This document shows positions 44,984 through 54,587 of a stretch of DNA of 64,000 bases, piece after piece. The DNA lies in contig NZ_JBNGOS010000008.1 in assembly GCF_050589685.1 (NCBI RefSeq), positions 1 through 64,000 of the forward strand. The letters run 5' to 3'. The notes under the pieces are model-generated. The model worked only from the letters and a program-made list of their open reading frames with translations, did not search any database and was not told the DNA's origin. Position 1 is the stretch's first letter. Each line of letters starts with the position of its first letter. The position numbers were made by a program, and so were the translations under genes. This DNA comes from Saccharicrinis sp050589685 (GTDB taxonomy: Bacteria; Bacteroidota; Bacteroidia; Bacteroidales; Marinilabiliaceae).

Positions 44984-46360
44984 TTAGGTTCTAATGTTCT
45001 TCCATTGCGAACTGAAGGATTTGCTGGCCAAATCGGGCAGTTTCCTGCTGTTACCGATAAGCTTTTTCTGCAATACCCTTTTACCAAAATTTTTGATGGA
45101 CCCAGGTAGCATATCTAAATAAGCCCTGGACGACATGACGTAAGACATAGTATTGGTAGATAAGTTTTCCGACAAGCCTGGCAAATTTAGTTCAACGGAT
45201 TCTTTACGATTATACAACAATAGTTTTGGCAACGGTATTTTTACGGGACATACTTCCTCGCACCTACCACATAGCGAACAAGCGAAACTCAAGTGTTTAA
45301 AATCTTTGAAATCCTTGAAATGTGGTGTTATTATACTGCCAATCGGACCGCTATAAGTAGCGTTATATGCATGTCCTCCCACATTTTTATAAATAGGACA
45401 AGCATTTAAACATGCACCGCATCGAATACAAGCAAGCGATTCTGCCTCCATTTTATTTGCATACAAATCTGTCCTGCCATTGTCCAATAAAATCACATAC
45501 ATTTTTTCCGGACCATCTGTTTCCCATTCCTTCTTAGGTCCCGAATAAATACTGTTATAAACCGTCATTTGCTGCCCCGTTCCGTGAGCAGCCAATAATG
45601 GCCAATACAAACCTAAATCTTTATTGGAAGGAATCACTTTTTCAATACCCGATATGGCAATATGTACCTTAGGAAAGGAAGCCGACATGATTGCGTTACC
45701 TTCGTTCTCGGTAACAGCTACCGCACCTTTGTCGGCAATTAAAAAGTTAGCTCCCGTTACTCCCACCTCAGCATCCTGAAAATTCTCTCGTAAGTTTTCT
45801 CTAACATAGTTGGTCAGGTATTCAGGGGTACTGTTTTCCGGGGTATTAAACTTTTCATGAAACAAGGCCGCAATATCTTCCTTTGATTTATGCATGGCAG
45901 GGGTAACAATATGGTAAGGTTTTTCCCCGGCTATTTGAACTATATATTCACCCAAATCTGTTTCAACCGATTTTACGCCCATACTTTCAACACCACTGTT
46001 AAATTCAATTTCTTCGGTGGTCATGGATTTGCTTTTAACCACCAACTTGCAGTTACTTTCCTTCAGAATTTCTATTACATAATGTATAGCCTCCTCTGCA
46101 TCCTTAGCCCACCATACCGTGCAACCATTATCAATGGCATTTTTTTCGAACTGTAATAAATAATCAGGTAGCTTAGCTAAAACATTTCTTTTTATTTGGG
46201 CGGCCCTCAACCTTGCCAACTCAATATTAGCATATCTCTTTTCACCTTTATCTACAGCCTCATCGTATCTGGATATATTAAATTTTATTTTGCTGCGATG
46301 CTGTAAATCAAAGGCTACTTCGTCCGACTTTTTTAAAAATTGCTTAGCTTTCCTACTCAC
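44984..46360 (-). CDS. LutB/LldF-like iron-sulfur LUD-domain protein
   Basis: A 458-residue protein with an N-terminal LUD domain (about 60-300) and two 4Fe-4S motifs: CIRCGACLNACP and CSLCGRCEEVCP. LutB acts in the LutABC lactate oxidation complex, and related proteins appear in other electron-transfer systems. The usual lutA (CCG domains) and lutC genes are not adjacent. It is 12 bp after rpiB and probably co-transcribed. Confidence 0.88.
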   Translation of the reverse strand: MSRKAKQFLKKSDEVAFDLQHRSKIKFNISRYDEAVDKGEKRYANIELARLRAAQIKRNVLAKLPDYLLQFEKNAIDNGCTVWWAKDAEEAIHYVIEILKESNCKLVVKSKSMTTEEIEFNSGVESMGVKSVETDLGEYIVQIAGEKPYHIVTPAMHKSKEDIAALFHEKFNTPENSTPEYLTNYVRENLRENFQDAEVGVTGANFLIADKGAVAVTENEGNAIMSASFPKVHIAISGIEKVIPSNKDLGLYWPLLAAHGTGQQMTVYNSIYSGPKKEWETDGPEKMYVILLDNGRTDLYANKMEAESLACIRCGACLNACPIYKNVGGHAYNATYSGPIGSIITPHFKDFKDFKHLSFACSLCGRCEEVCPVKIPLPKLLLYNRKESVELNLPGLSENLSTNTMSYVMSSRAYLDMLPGSIKNFGKRVLQKKLIGNSRKLPDLASKSFSSQWKNIRT

Positions 46361-46372
46361 GGCAATATTATA

Positions 46373-46810
46373 TTAACATGGTATTTTTTTAATCCTACGC
46401 TCATGTCTTCCACCTTCAAATTCCGACTCCAAAAAAGCATTGACAATATCCTTCGCTTCATCCACAGTAATAAACCTCGCCGGTAGAGAGCATATATTAG
46501 CATTATTATGAGCTCTTGCCAGTTTCGATATTTGCTTATTCCAGCATAACCCGGCACGGATACCAACATGTTTATTAACAGTCATATTTATCCCGTTTCC
46601 ACTGCCGCACACCGAGATACCTATCTCTACCTCCTTGTTTTCAACAGCTGTTGCTAAAGGGTGGGCAAAGTCTGCATAATCGCAACTCTCGTTTGAGTCC
46701 GTACCAAAATCAACACATTGAATACCTTTTTCAGACAAAAATAACTTTAGTAACTCCTTAAGTTCATAACCAGCATGATCCGAAGCTATACCTACAGTAG
46801 TATAATTCAT
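46373..46810 (-). CDS. rpiB: Ribose-5-phosphate isomerase B
   Basis: A 145-residue RpiB/LacAB family protein interconverting ribose 5-phosphate and ribulose 5-phosphate. It starts IASDHAGYELKE and has VCGSGNGINMTVNK around the catalytic Cys, plus RAGLCWN and HNNANICSLPARF. Length is normal for the family. The lutB-like gene follows after 12 bp. Confidence 0.96.
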   Translation of the reverse strand: MNYTTVGIASDHAGYELKELLKLFLSEKGIQCVDFGTDSNESCDYADFAHPLATAVENKEVEIGISVCGSGNGINMTVNKHVGIRAGLCWNKQISKLARAHNNANICSLPARFITVDEAKDIVNAFLESEFEGGRHERRIKKIPC

Positions 46811-46820
46811 TTTTTTTGTT

Positions 46821-46828
46821 CAAAGATA
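46821..46828 (-). promoter_or_regulatory. Putative -7 box of rpiB
   Basis: Read on the minus strand the sequence is TATCTTTG, matching TAnnTTTG, 10 bp before the rpiB ATG. The nearest TTG lies 25 bp further upstream, longer than the usual 19-bp spacer. Confidence 0.4.
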
Positions 46829-47553
46829 GAAAGAAACTTGAACATCTAATTGGCAATATATCTAACTTGTGCAAATCAAACCAGACGATCCTGTAAAATA
46901 TTTATGGTATCACTGTCCGGGTTAGTCCAAGTTAGTTGCCTGTCGTAAAAAGAGCTATATTTTTAACACAAACAGGCATATCCTACTAGGTATATTGCCG
47001 TTAACATTGCATATGCTAAATGCTTCGCAGTAGGTATTTCAGGTTATTCACGGATTTATTTGTGTTGCAATTCCTGTTTTGGTGAGAATTACCTTTTAAA
47101 AGCGATTTTCCCGTATTACCAGGATAAATTCATATCATGTGAATAACTCTTAATTTCATGTTAATAAGTTGTGAAACCAGAATTAACAAAATTCAGAAAA
47201 TAAATTTGCAATTATTTCATTTTTGTATAAGTCACCGTTTGAATGATTGAGTCAAGTATTAAAGCTATAATTTAAACATGTATTTCAAACAGTATTTTAA
47301 CAGCTCTTTTATGTTTTCAACGGATAATCTTATTAAATTTGTTCATTATTAACAACTTGTTGAAAAGATATATTAATGTTTTGTTTTTTAATAACTAAGC
47401 ACGTTTTTCAATTGTTAATGAAATATGAATAACCGACTAACAAATGTTGAATTAATATTAAAGCAAGGATTTTTTTACAATTTTATAAACTGTTTTAACA
47501 GGATATTATCATCATCATATAATTTAGAAATCTCTCTTTATTTAAACATAATA
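46829..47553. other. Divergent AT-rich gap, candidate origin region
   Basis: About 740 bp between the divergent rpiB and nadA genes hold no convincing gene. There is an exact DnaA-box match on the minus strand (TTATTCACA, 47138-47146), a one-mismatch match on the plus strand (TTATTCACG, 47044-47052), and a very AT-rich stretch (47150-47420) that could unwind. A TAAATTTG box at 47201-47208 may be part of the nadA promoter. The frame open at 47425-47553 ahead of nadA has no protein-like character. Origin function is speculative. Confidence 0.35.
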
Positions 47554-48549
47554 ATGGAATTAAAAGAAAATTGGTTGAAAAAGGGATTCGTTGACGAATC
47601 TGTTAAGGGTATTGAGAATTTAGAAGATGCATTTTTAAAACTTAAAAAGAAAAAAAATGCCGTGCTAATGGCACACTTTTATCAGGAGGATAGGATACAG
47701 GATATAGCCGATTTTGTTGGGGACAGCTTGGCTTTGGCTCAGTTTGCAGCTAAAACGGACGCGGATATTATTATAGTAGCGGGCGTTCATTTTATGGGAG
47801 AAAGTGCCAAAATATTGGCTCCGGAAAGAACGGTTATTGTACCGGATTTAAATGCCGGATGTAGTTTGGCAGATAGTTGTCCACCGGATGCTTTCGCTGA
47901 ATTTATTAAGCTGTATCCGGATTACAAGGTGGTAACCTATGTAAATACTTCGGCGGAAATAAAAGCATTATCGGACATAGTGGTTACAAGTACAAATGCA
48001 AAAGCTATTATAGATAGTTTTCCGGCGGACGAAAAATTAATTTTTGGTCCTGACAGAAACCTGGGCAATTATATCAACAGTATTACAGGCAGGGAAATGA
48101 TATTATGGGATGGCGCCTGTCATGTACACGAAAAATTTTCTCTGGAAAAAATACTGGAGATCAAAGAGGAGAATTCAGATGCCGAAATATTGGCGCATCC
48201 GGAGTGTAAAAAGCAGTTGCTGATGGTTGCGGACCAAATTGGTTCTACCGCTGCGCTTTTAAAATATTCAGCAACCAGCGAAAGTCAAAAATTTATCGTG
48301 GCCACGGAATCCGGAATTATTCATCAGATGAAGTTAAAAAGCCCAAATAAGACTTTTATTCCTGCCCCGCCTAATGATTCCACTTGTGCCTGTAACGACT
48401 GCGAATTTATGCGTTTAAACACCATGGATAAACTTTACAATGCACTTAAATATGAGTGGCCTACCATTAACGTGGAAGAAAGTATTAGAATTAAAGCAGT
48501 TAAACCTATTGAAAGAATGTTGGATATTTCTAATAAATTAAATCTTTAA
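47554..48549 (+). CDS. nadA: Quinolinate synthase
   Basis: A 331-residue NadA that condenses iminoaspartate with dihydroxyacetone phosphate to quinolinate in NAD synthesis. The three cluster Cys are in GCSLADSC, HPEC and CACNDC. HFYQEDRIQDIADFVGDSL is characteristic. I start it at the ATG at 47554; a longer frame from 47425 lacks sequence resembling the family. nadB and nadC are not in the window. Confidence 0.96.
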   Translation: MELKENWLKKGFVDESVKGIENLEDAFLKLKKKKNAVLMAHFYQEDRIQDIADFVGDSLALAQFAAKTDADIIIVAGVHFMGESAKILAPERTVIVPDLNAGCSLADSCPPDAFAEFIKLYPDYKVVTYVNTSAEIKALSDIVVTSTNAKAIIDSFPADEKLIFGPDRNLGNYINSITGREMILWDGACHVHEKFSLEKILEIKEENSDAEILAHPECKKQLLMVADQIGSTAALLKYSATSESQKFIVATESGIIHQMKLKSPNKTFIPAPPNDSTCACNDCEFMRLNTMDKLYNALKYEWPTINVEESIRIKAVKPIERMLDISNKLNL

Positions 48550-48619
48550 TTTGATGAATTGTTTAAAATTGTGGTAATATTTTACTTTTTTTGTAACTAG
48601 ACTTCAATATTTGTGTTAA

Positions 48620-49009
48620 ATGGAAAATTCTAGTTCATTGGCTGTATTATTGGTAGAGGATAATATTTTAAATCAAAAGCTTATTTTTTTAAATTTATCT
48701 AAGTTTGGATATAAAATAGATATCGCCAATAATGGGAAAGAGGCTCTGGATATGATTAAAAGGGGTAAGTACGATTTGGTCATTATGGATTTAATGATGC
48801 CCGTTATGGATGGATTACAGGCTACAACTGAAATTCGAAAGTATGAAAAGCGCATGTCATATTCAACGCCTATTATTGGTTTAACCGCCAATACGTTCGA
48901 TGCGGATAGGGAAAAATGTTTGGCACATGGAATGAACGAATATATGTCAAAGCCATTTGAACTGGATTTATTTATGACCTTGATTAAGAAATTGGGAATT
49001 ATTAATTAG
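48620..49009 (+). CDS. Single-domain response regulator
   Basis: A 129-residue receiver-only protein: acidic VEDN, phosphoacceptor Asp in VIMDLMMPVMDG, GLTAN switch, and Lys in MSKPFELD. It resembles the C-terminal receivers of hybrid kinases. No kinase is adjacent. It is followed by ruvB after 4 bp, which implies shared transcription but not shared function. Confidence 0.92.
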   Translation: MENSSSLAVLLVEDNILNQKLIFLNLSKFGYKIDIANNGKEALDMIKRGKYDLVIMDLMMPVMDGLQATTEIRKYEKRMSYSTPIIGLTANTFDADREKCLAHGMNEYMSKPFELDLFMTLIKKLGIIN

Positions 49010-49013
49010 ATGG

Positions 49014-50039
49014 ATGGAAGATAACTTTGATATACGCGAAGAAGGTTACCAAAATATTGAAAAAGAGGTTGATAATAAGTTACGGCCTTTAAGTTTTAAA
49101 GATTTTAAAGGTCAGGATAAAATAGTTGAAAATCTTAAAATTTTTGTCCAGGCAGCTTCGATGCGGGAAGAAGCCCTGGATCATGTATTGTTGCATGGCC
49201 CTCCTGGTCTGGGCAAAACAACGCTTTCAAATATAATAGCTAACGAGTTAGGGGTGGGTTTTAAGCTTACCAGTGGTCCTGTATTGGATAAACCCGGTGA
49301 CTTGGCCGGAATACTTACAAATTTAGAAACTAACGATGTTCTTTTCATTGATGAGATACATCGTTTAAGTCCTGTTGTGGAGGAGTATCTTTATTCTGCG
49401 ATGGAAGATTACAGAATAGATATATTAATAGACAAAGGTCCTGGAGCGAGAAGTATTCAAATAGATTTGAACCCTTTTACGTTGGTAGGTGCCACAACCA
49501 GAAGCGGTTTACTAACCAGTCCGCTAAGAGCCCGTTTTGGCATTAATTGCCATTTAGAATATTATGATAATAAAGTATTGGCTGGTATTATAAACCGATC
49601 TTCAGGTATTTTGGATACCAGTATTAGCAAAGAAGCTTGTATTGAAATATCGGGAAGGAGCAGGGGAACACCTCGTATTGCAAATGCTTTATTAAGGAGA
49701 GTAAGGGATTTTGCACAGGTAAAAGGCAATGGTGATATCGATATTAACATTTCTAAGTTTTCGTTGGAGGCACTTAATATTGACCAGCACGGATTGGACG
49801 AAATGGACCATAAGATATTAAACACGCTGATCGATAAATTTCAGGGAGGCCCTGTAGGAATCAGTACCATTGCCACAGCCATTGGCGAAGACGGAGGCAC
49901 CATAGAAGAAGTATATGAACCTTTCCTGATTAAGGAAGGATTTATAAAGCGTACACCTCGAGGGCGGATGGCAACTGCACTGGCATATAGTCATTTGGGT
50001 AAAGATTCTTTTAATAAGGAACAGTATTCACTGTTTTAA
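49014..50039 (+). CDS. ruvB: Holliday junction branch-migration ATPase RuvB
   Basis: A 341-residue AAA+ protein. Walker A is GPPGLGKTTL, Walker B DEIHRL; GATTRSGLLTSPLRARF and the C-terminal winged-helix RTPRGRMAT are diagnostic. RuvB forms hexameric rings that drive Holliday junction migration with RuvA. ruvA and ruvC are not adjacent. The ATG at 49014 follows the regulator's stop by 4 bp. Confidence 0.98.
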   Translation: MEDNFDIREEGYQNIEKEVDNKLRPLSFKDFKGQDKIVENLKIFVQAASMREEALDHVLLHGPPGLGKTTLSNIIANELGVGFKLTSGPVLDKPGDLAGILTNLETNDVLFIDEIHRLSPVVEEYLYSAMEDYRIDILIDKGPGARSIQIDLNPFTLVGATTRSGLLTSPLRARFGINCHLEYYDNKVLAGIINRSSGILDTSISKEACIEISGRSRGTPRIANALLRRVRDFAQVKGNGDIDINISKFSLEALNIDQHGLDEMDHKILNTLIDKFQGGPVGISTIATAIGEDGGTIEEVYEPFLIKEGFIKRTPRGRMATALAYSHLGKDSFNKEQYSLF

Positions 50040-50051
50040 AATCCGAAAAAT

Positions 50052-51533
50052 TTGGGAAAGTTTAAAACACTGGCCGGCGATACGGTTATTTATGGAGGAA
50101 GTACCATATTAGTGCGTTTACTAAATTGGTTATTGATGCCATATTATATTCGTACTATGGACGGTGTGCAATATGGTATAGTTACCCAAATGTATGGGTA
50201 TATCGCAATTTTGCTGGTAATTTTAACGTATGGTTTTGAAACCAGTTTTTTCCGTTTTGCCAAAAGTAAAAATTATTCCGGTGTTTTTACTACGGCGATC
50301 AGCAGTGTTACGTCAACAAGTCTGCTTTTCCTGCTTATCGTATGGATATTTAAAGATAATTTTAGTGTTTGGTTTAATAATGGTGTGCCAAGTCAGTTAG
50401 TGGTTATTGTGGCATTAATTGTTATTATAGATGCTATATCTGCTCTTATTTTCGCTAAAATACGGTACGAAGGTAAAAGTGTACGCTTTGGTCTTTTAAA
50501 ACTGTTAAATGTCATTATACTTATCTCTTTTAACCTTTATTTTTTGTATTGGTGTCCGCAAAACTACGGTTCCAATTATTTTAGGTTAATTGATTGGTAT
50601 GCACTTGCGGATAATCAAGCACTTTACGTACTATTGTCTAATTTAATCGCTTCATTTTCTATTTTGGTAATCCTTCTACCGGATGTTTTTAAAAGTCTGG
50701 GTAAATTTGATTATCATTTACTATGGAATATGTACAAATATTCATTTCCTATTTTAATAGTAGGAATAACAGGAATGATCAATATTCAAATAGATAAAAT
50801 TTTAATTCCTGAACTCATTGGTGGAGATGAAGGTTTGAGACAATTAGCTATTTATGGTGCCAATTTTAAAATTGGGGTTTTAATGGCCATGTTTACGCAA
50901 TCGTTTCGATTGGCTTTTGAACCCTTTTTTTTTAAAAATCATGCGGAGAACAAAAGCCCTAAAATGTATGCCACCATTTTAAAGTTTTTTACGTTGTTCG
51001 GTCTACTTATTTTCCTTGGCGTTACGTTTTTTATGGATATCATAAACGTGGTTTTAACCGAAGAATATAAGCAGGGAAATGTTGTAATACCTATTGTTTT
51101 GATAGCACAACTTTTAAGCGGTGTTTATTTTACTTTGTCAGTATGGTATAAAGTAACAGACAAAACTGTTTACGGTGCTTATATGGGTATTGTTGGAAGC
51201 ATCATCACCATAACGTTAAATTTGGTTTTAATACCATTAATAGGGTATGTTGGTGCAGCCATTGGTGGTCTTGTTTGTTTCGCTGTAATGGTTGGTCTAA
51301 GCATTTTCTGGGGTAATAGAAATTCTGATATTCGTTACGATTGGTTAACCATAATTCATTATGTGGTTGTGGTAGCTATCATTTATGTTTTAGGAGTATA
51401 CTTGATCCCGGTACTAAGTGGTTATATCACAAAACCTTTCGGGTTATGGTACGATATTTCAAACTATGTAACGCGGATTGGCTTAATAATTGTATTTTTA
51501 GGGCTTGTTTATTTTAAAGAGTTTAAAAAGTAG
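50052..51533 (+). CDS. Polysaccharide flippase-type membrane protein
   Basis: A 493-residue protein with about 12-14 transmembrane helices of the Wzx/MurJ-like (MOP) superfamily. It probably flips a lipid-linked oligosaccharide. The start is TTG at 50052; the next in-frame ATG is inside the first membrane segment, so TTG is likely real. It sits between ruvB (12 bp) and dut (13 bp) in a gene order commonly seen in Bacteroidota. Confidence 0.88.
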   Translation: MGKFKTLAGDTVIYGGSTILVRLLNWLLMPYYIRTMDGVQYGIVTQMYGYIAILLVILTYGFETSFFRFAKSKNYSGVFTTAISSVTSTSLLFLLIVWIFKDNFSVWFNNGVPSQLVVIVALIVIIDAISALIFAKIRYEGKSVRFGLLKLLNVIILISFNLYFLYWCPQNYGSNYFRLIDWYALADNQALYVLLSNLIASFSILVILLPDVFKSLGKFDYHLLWNMYKYSFPILIVGITGMINIQIDKILIPELIGGDEGLRQLAIYGANFKIGVLMAMFTQSFRLAFEPFFFKNHAENKSPKMYATILKFFTLFGLLIFLGVTFFMDIINVVLTEEYKQGNVVIPIVLIAQLLSGVYFTLSVWYKVTDKTVYGAYMGIVGSIITITLNLVLIPLIGYVGAAIGGLVCFAVMVGLSIFWGNRNSDIRYDWLTIIHYVVVVAIIYVLGVYLIPVLSGYITKPFGLWYDISNYVTRIGLIIVFLGLVYFKEFKK

Positions 51534-51546
51534 CTGGTATAAGATT

Positions 51547-51987
51547 ATGGCATTAAAAGTTAAATTAATAAATAAAAGCACAAACGAACTTCCTGCGCAC
51601 GCAACGGAACTATCAGCCGGTGTTGATTTAAGAGCAAATTTAAAGGACGATATTATTCTAAAACCATTACAGCGTGTTTTAGTGCCCACTGGTTTGTTTA
51701 TTGAATTGCCGGAAGGATATGAAGCACAAATTAGGCCACGTAGTGGATTGGCTTATAAGTATGGAATATCGGTTTTAAACAGCCCGGGTACAATTGATGC
51801 AGATTACAGAGGTGAGATAAAAGTGATTCTGGTGAACCTGTCAAACGATGATTTTGTGGTAAAAAATGGTGAAAGAATTTGCCAGATGGTGGTGGCGAAG
51901 CATGAATCTGTTAAGTTTGTTTTGGTGGATGAACTGGAGCAGTCGGTGCGGGGTGCTGGTGGCTTTGGCCATACCGGCAAAAAATAG
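51547..51987 (+). CDS. dut: dUTP diphosphatase
   Basis: A 146-residue trimeric dUTPase that hydrolyses dUTP to dUMP. Motifs are visible in order: LSAGVDLRAN, RPRSGLAYKYG, GTIDADYRGEI, RICQMVV and the C-terminal RGAGGFGHTG. I start it at the ATG at 51547 because the longer open frame upstream runs into the flippase gene. Confidence 0.97.
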   Translation: MALKVKLINKSTNELPAHATELSAGVDLRANLKDDIILKPLQRVLVPTGLFIELPEGYEAQIRPRSGLAYKYGISVLNSPGTIDADYRGEIKVILVNLSNDDFVVKNGERICQMVVAKHESVKFVLVDELEQSVRGAGGFGHTGKK

Positions 51988-52021
51988 AAGTATTATTTAT
52001 TCGGAAATAGAGTTTAATTAG

Positions 52022-53767
52022 ATGAGAAATTTATACTTGCTTTTGGTTCTGATTATCGGTATAGTTGGATGTAAAAGTGTAAAAGAAGCGGGCACGGTAG
52101 AACTGGTTACAAGCACCAAAGGGTCTGTGTTAAGTGCGCAAAACAAACGGAAATTCGATTATTTCTTTTACGAGGGTCAGCGACTGAAGATGAATGGGGA
52201 TCTGAATAAGGCAAAAAACTATTTTGTGGAATGTTTAAAAATTGATTCGCTCAGTGCAACCTGTTATTTTGAATTGGCCAATATTGCCATTGCTGCCAAA
52301 AATTACAAGGCGGCTCAGGATCTTTTAAGCAATTCTGTACGACTATCGCCTAACAATAAATGGTATCAAATATTATTGGGCGATTTGTATCAACAGAATA
52401 AAGAAATCCCGAAAGCGATTGCAACGTACGAAAAGCTGGTGGAGAGATTCCCTGATAGTGATGAATTTACCTATATATTGGCGCAGCTGTATCAAAATAA
52501 TAAACAGTTTCAAAACGCCATTGATGCCTACAACAAACTGCAAAATAGTATTGGCATTAACGAAGCAATATCTACGGAGAAGGAAAAGATTTATCTGGAG
52601 ATGGGCAAAGAGGGTATGGCTTTAAAAGAAATTAATAGGTTGATAGACGAAAATCCTTATGAACCAAGATATTATGGTTTTCTCGGTGATTTATACATGT
52701 ATAACAAAAACTACTCAAAAGCGGAGCAAAGTTATAACAAAATATTAGAGGTCGATGCGGGTAATGGTATGGGATTCTTTTCTTTGGCGAATGTTAAATT
52801 ACAACAGGCGGATACGATTTCTTTTTTTAATTATTTTGGAAAAGCCTTAGAAGATGAAGATTTGGCCCTGGAAGTTAAGTTTCAGCAATTGTTGCCATTG
52901 TTAATGGGGAAGGATTTTAAAGAATACAACGATACTACGGTGGTTATAGGTCTGTTTAATAAGCTTACCGATGTGCATAACGATGATGCCAGAAGTTATA
53001 TTTACTATGCCAATTATCTGCAAAACAACAATAAGAAGAAGGCCGCATTAGTTGAATATAAAAAAGCGTTAAGTATTGATAAAAGTAATCCTTCGGTCTG
53101 GCAGGACATGTTTTTCTTGGAAATAGATCTGGCTAAGTTTGACGATTTATATGAAGATGCGAGGGAAGTATTAGTTATATTCCCGGAGGTACCTTTGTTT
53201 AATCTTTTTTACGCTATGGGCGCTATGCAGAAAGAAGAATATCACAATGCAAGGGAAAAACTGTTAAACGGATTAAAGTTTGTCGGAGAAAATGCTGCTT
53301 TAAAAGGACAGTTCCATGCTTATCTTGGGGATGTAGAACATAGTTTGGGTAAACCGAATGAAGCTTTTAAACACTACGAAAACGCGCTTAAAATTGATGA
53401 AAATAATGTGGTTGTTTTAAATAATTACAGTTATTATTTATCGGTTGAGAATAAAGAATTGGAAAAGGCCGAGAAAATGATTTCCAGGTGTATTGAGCTC
53501 GAATCGGGTAATGCTACGTACCTGGATACTTATGCTTGGGTGTTGTTTAAAAGAGGTAGATTTTTCGAAGCTAAATATATCATTGAAAGAGCTATGGATA
53601 ATGGGGGTGATAGTAGTGAGGTGATTGTAGAACATTATGGCGATATTTTATTCATGAATAATAAAGTAAATGAAGCTATTGTTCAATGGAAAAAGTCGCT
53701 AGAGATGGGAAATAAGTCTGAAGTGTTAAAAAGGAAGATTGAGTTAAAGGAATATGTGGAGGAATAG
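52022..53767 (+). CDS. TPR-repeat lipoprotein
   Basis: A 581-residue lipoprotein (lipobox IVGC, Cys17) built of tandem tetratricopeptide repeats nearly to its end (for example YFELANIAIAAKNYKAAQDL and FLGDLYMYNKNYSKAEQSY). It should form a curved scaffold at the envelope. It overlaps the DUF4292 gene by 14 bp and belongs to a dut-TPR-DUF4292-envC order seen across Bacteroidota, which suggests a role in cell-envelope assembly. Confidence 0.9.
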   Translation: MRNLYLLLVLIIGIVGCKSVKEAGTVELVTSTKGSVLSAQNKRKFDYFFYEGQRLKMNGDLNKAKNYFVECLKIDSLSATCYFELANIAIAAKNYKAAQDLLSNSVRLSPNNKWYQILLGDLYQQNKEIPKAIATYEKLVERFPDSDEFTYILAQLYQNNKQFQNAIDAYNKLQNSIGINEAISTEKEKIYLEMGKEGMALKEINRLIDENPYEPRYYGFLGDLYMYNKNYSKAEQSYNKILEVDAGNGMGFFSLANVKLQQADTISFFNYFGKALEDEDLALEVKFQQLLPLLMGKDFKEYNDTTVVIGLFNKLTDVHNDDARSYIYYANYLQNNNKKKAALVEYKKALSIDKSNPSVWQDMFFLEIDLAKFDDLYEDAREVLVIFPEVPLFNLFYAMGAMQKEEYHNAREKLLNGLKFVGENAALKGQFHAYLGDVEHSLGKPNEAFKHYENALKIDENNVVVLNNYSYYLSVENKELEKAEKMISRCIELESGNATYLDTYAWVLFKRGRFFEAKYIIERAMDNGGDSSEVIVEHYGDILFMNNKVNEAIVQWKKSLEMGNKSEVLKRKIELKEYVEE

Positions 53768-54587
53768 GATTTTAGGTATTGTTGTAGGTATTATCTTCAT
53801 TACTAGTTGTAAAACTACGGAGAAGATAACCGTGGGAGAGGTTTCGAATATTACGGATGCGAAATTACGTAATCAACTGAAAGATAATCAGCTATATTTT
53901 GATAAATTATATTTGAAAAAGGTACAGTTCAGTTATAATGACGGTAACAATAAGAAATCTTTCAAGGGTAGTTTTGTTATTCAAAAGGATAGTCAGATTA
54001 TTGTCTCGATATACGCTTTAATGGGTATTGAATTGGTTAGAGCAAAACTTACAAAGTCTGAAGTAATTATTTTAGACAAACATAATAAAGTCGCTTTATT
54101 AACCGGATATAATTATTTTAACGAAAAATACGGTCTCGATCTGGATTTTAATGCGCTGCAAGCCATTTTAAGCAATTCTTTGTTTTTGTATCCAAGTGAG
54201 GAGGATTATTTTGATGGTCTTAAAAAATATAAACATCATGTAAACGACAAATATTATTCTTTTAAGTCGTTAAAAGACAAAAAACTGGGAAGATTAAGCA
54301 GAAGAAGTAAAAATAATATTATTGTCCACGAAATAGATATCTATCCCGAGTTATATCGGATTTTTAGCGTATTTATCAAGGATTTTGCATCAAATCAATC
54401 TGTTAATGTGGATTATAAATATTTTAAAACTTTCGATAATATATTGTTTCCTGAAAAAATTGAGATAAAAGCTGTGCAAGGTGCTCAGTTTTTTCATGTT
54501 GATTTAAAAGTAAATTATTTAGAAATAAACGATGGTGGTAGCCTTCATTTCAAAATACCTGCGAGTTATCAATCAAAAGAGTTGTAA
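53754..54587 (+). CDS. DUF4292 lipoprotein
   Basis: A 277-residue lipoprotein (ITSC lipobox, Cys19) of the DUF4292 family, whose beta-rich fold resembles LolA/LolB lipoprotein carriers. This suggests a role at the outer membrane, but no activity is proven. Its start overlaps the TPR gene by 14 bp and its end overlaps envC by 56 bp, so the three are translationally coupled. Confidence 0.88.
   Translation: MWRNRILGIVVGIIFITSCKTTEKITVGEVSNITDAKLRNQLKDNQLYFDKLYLKKVQFSYNDGNNKKSFKGSFVIQKDSQIIVSIYALMGIELVRAKLTKSEVIILDKHNKVALLTGYNYFNEKYGLDLDFNALQAILSNSLFLYPSEEDYFDGLKKYKHHVNDKYYSFKSLKDKKLGRLSRRSKNNIIVHEIDIYPELYRIFSVFIKDFASNQSVNVDYKYFKTFDNILFPEKIEIKAVQGAQFFHVDLKVNYLEINDGGSLHFKIPASYQSKEL

Noticed and set aside
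47201..47208. TAAATTTG as a full nadA promoter
   Set aside because: The only upstream TTG is 29 bp away, too far for the -33/-7 spacing, so it is mentioned only as part of the gap.
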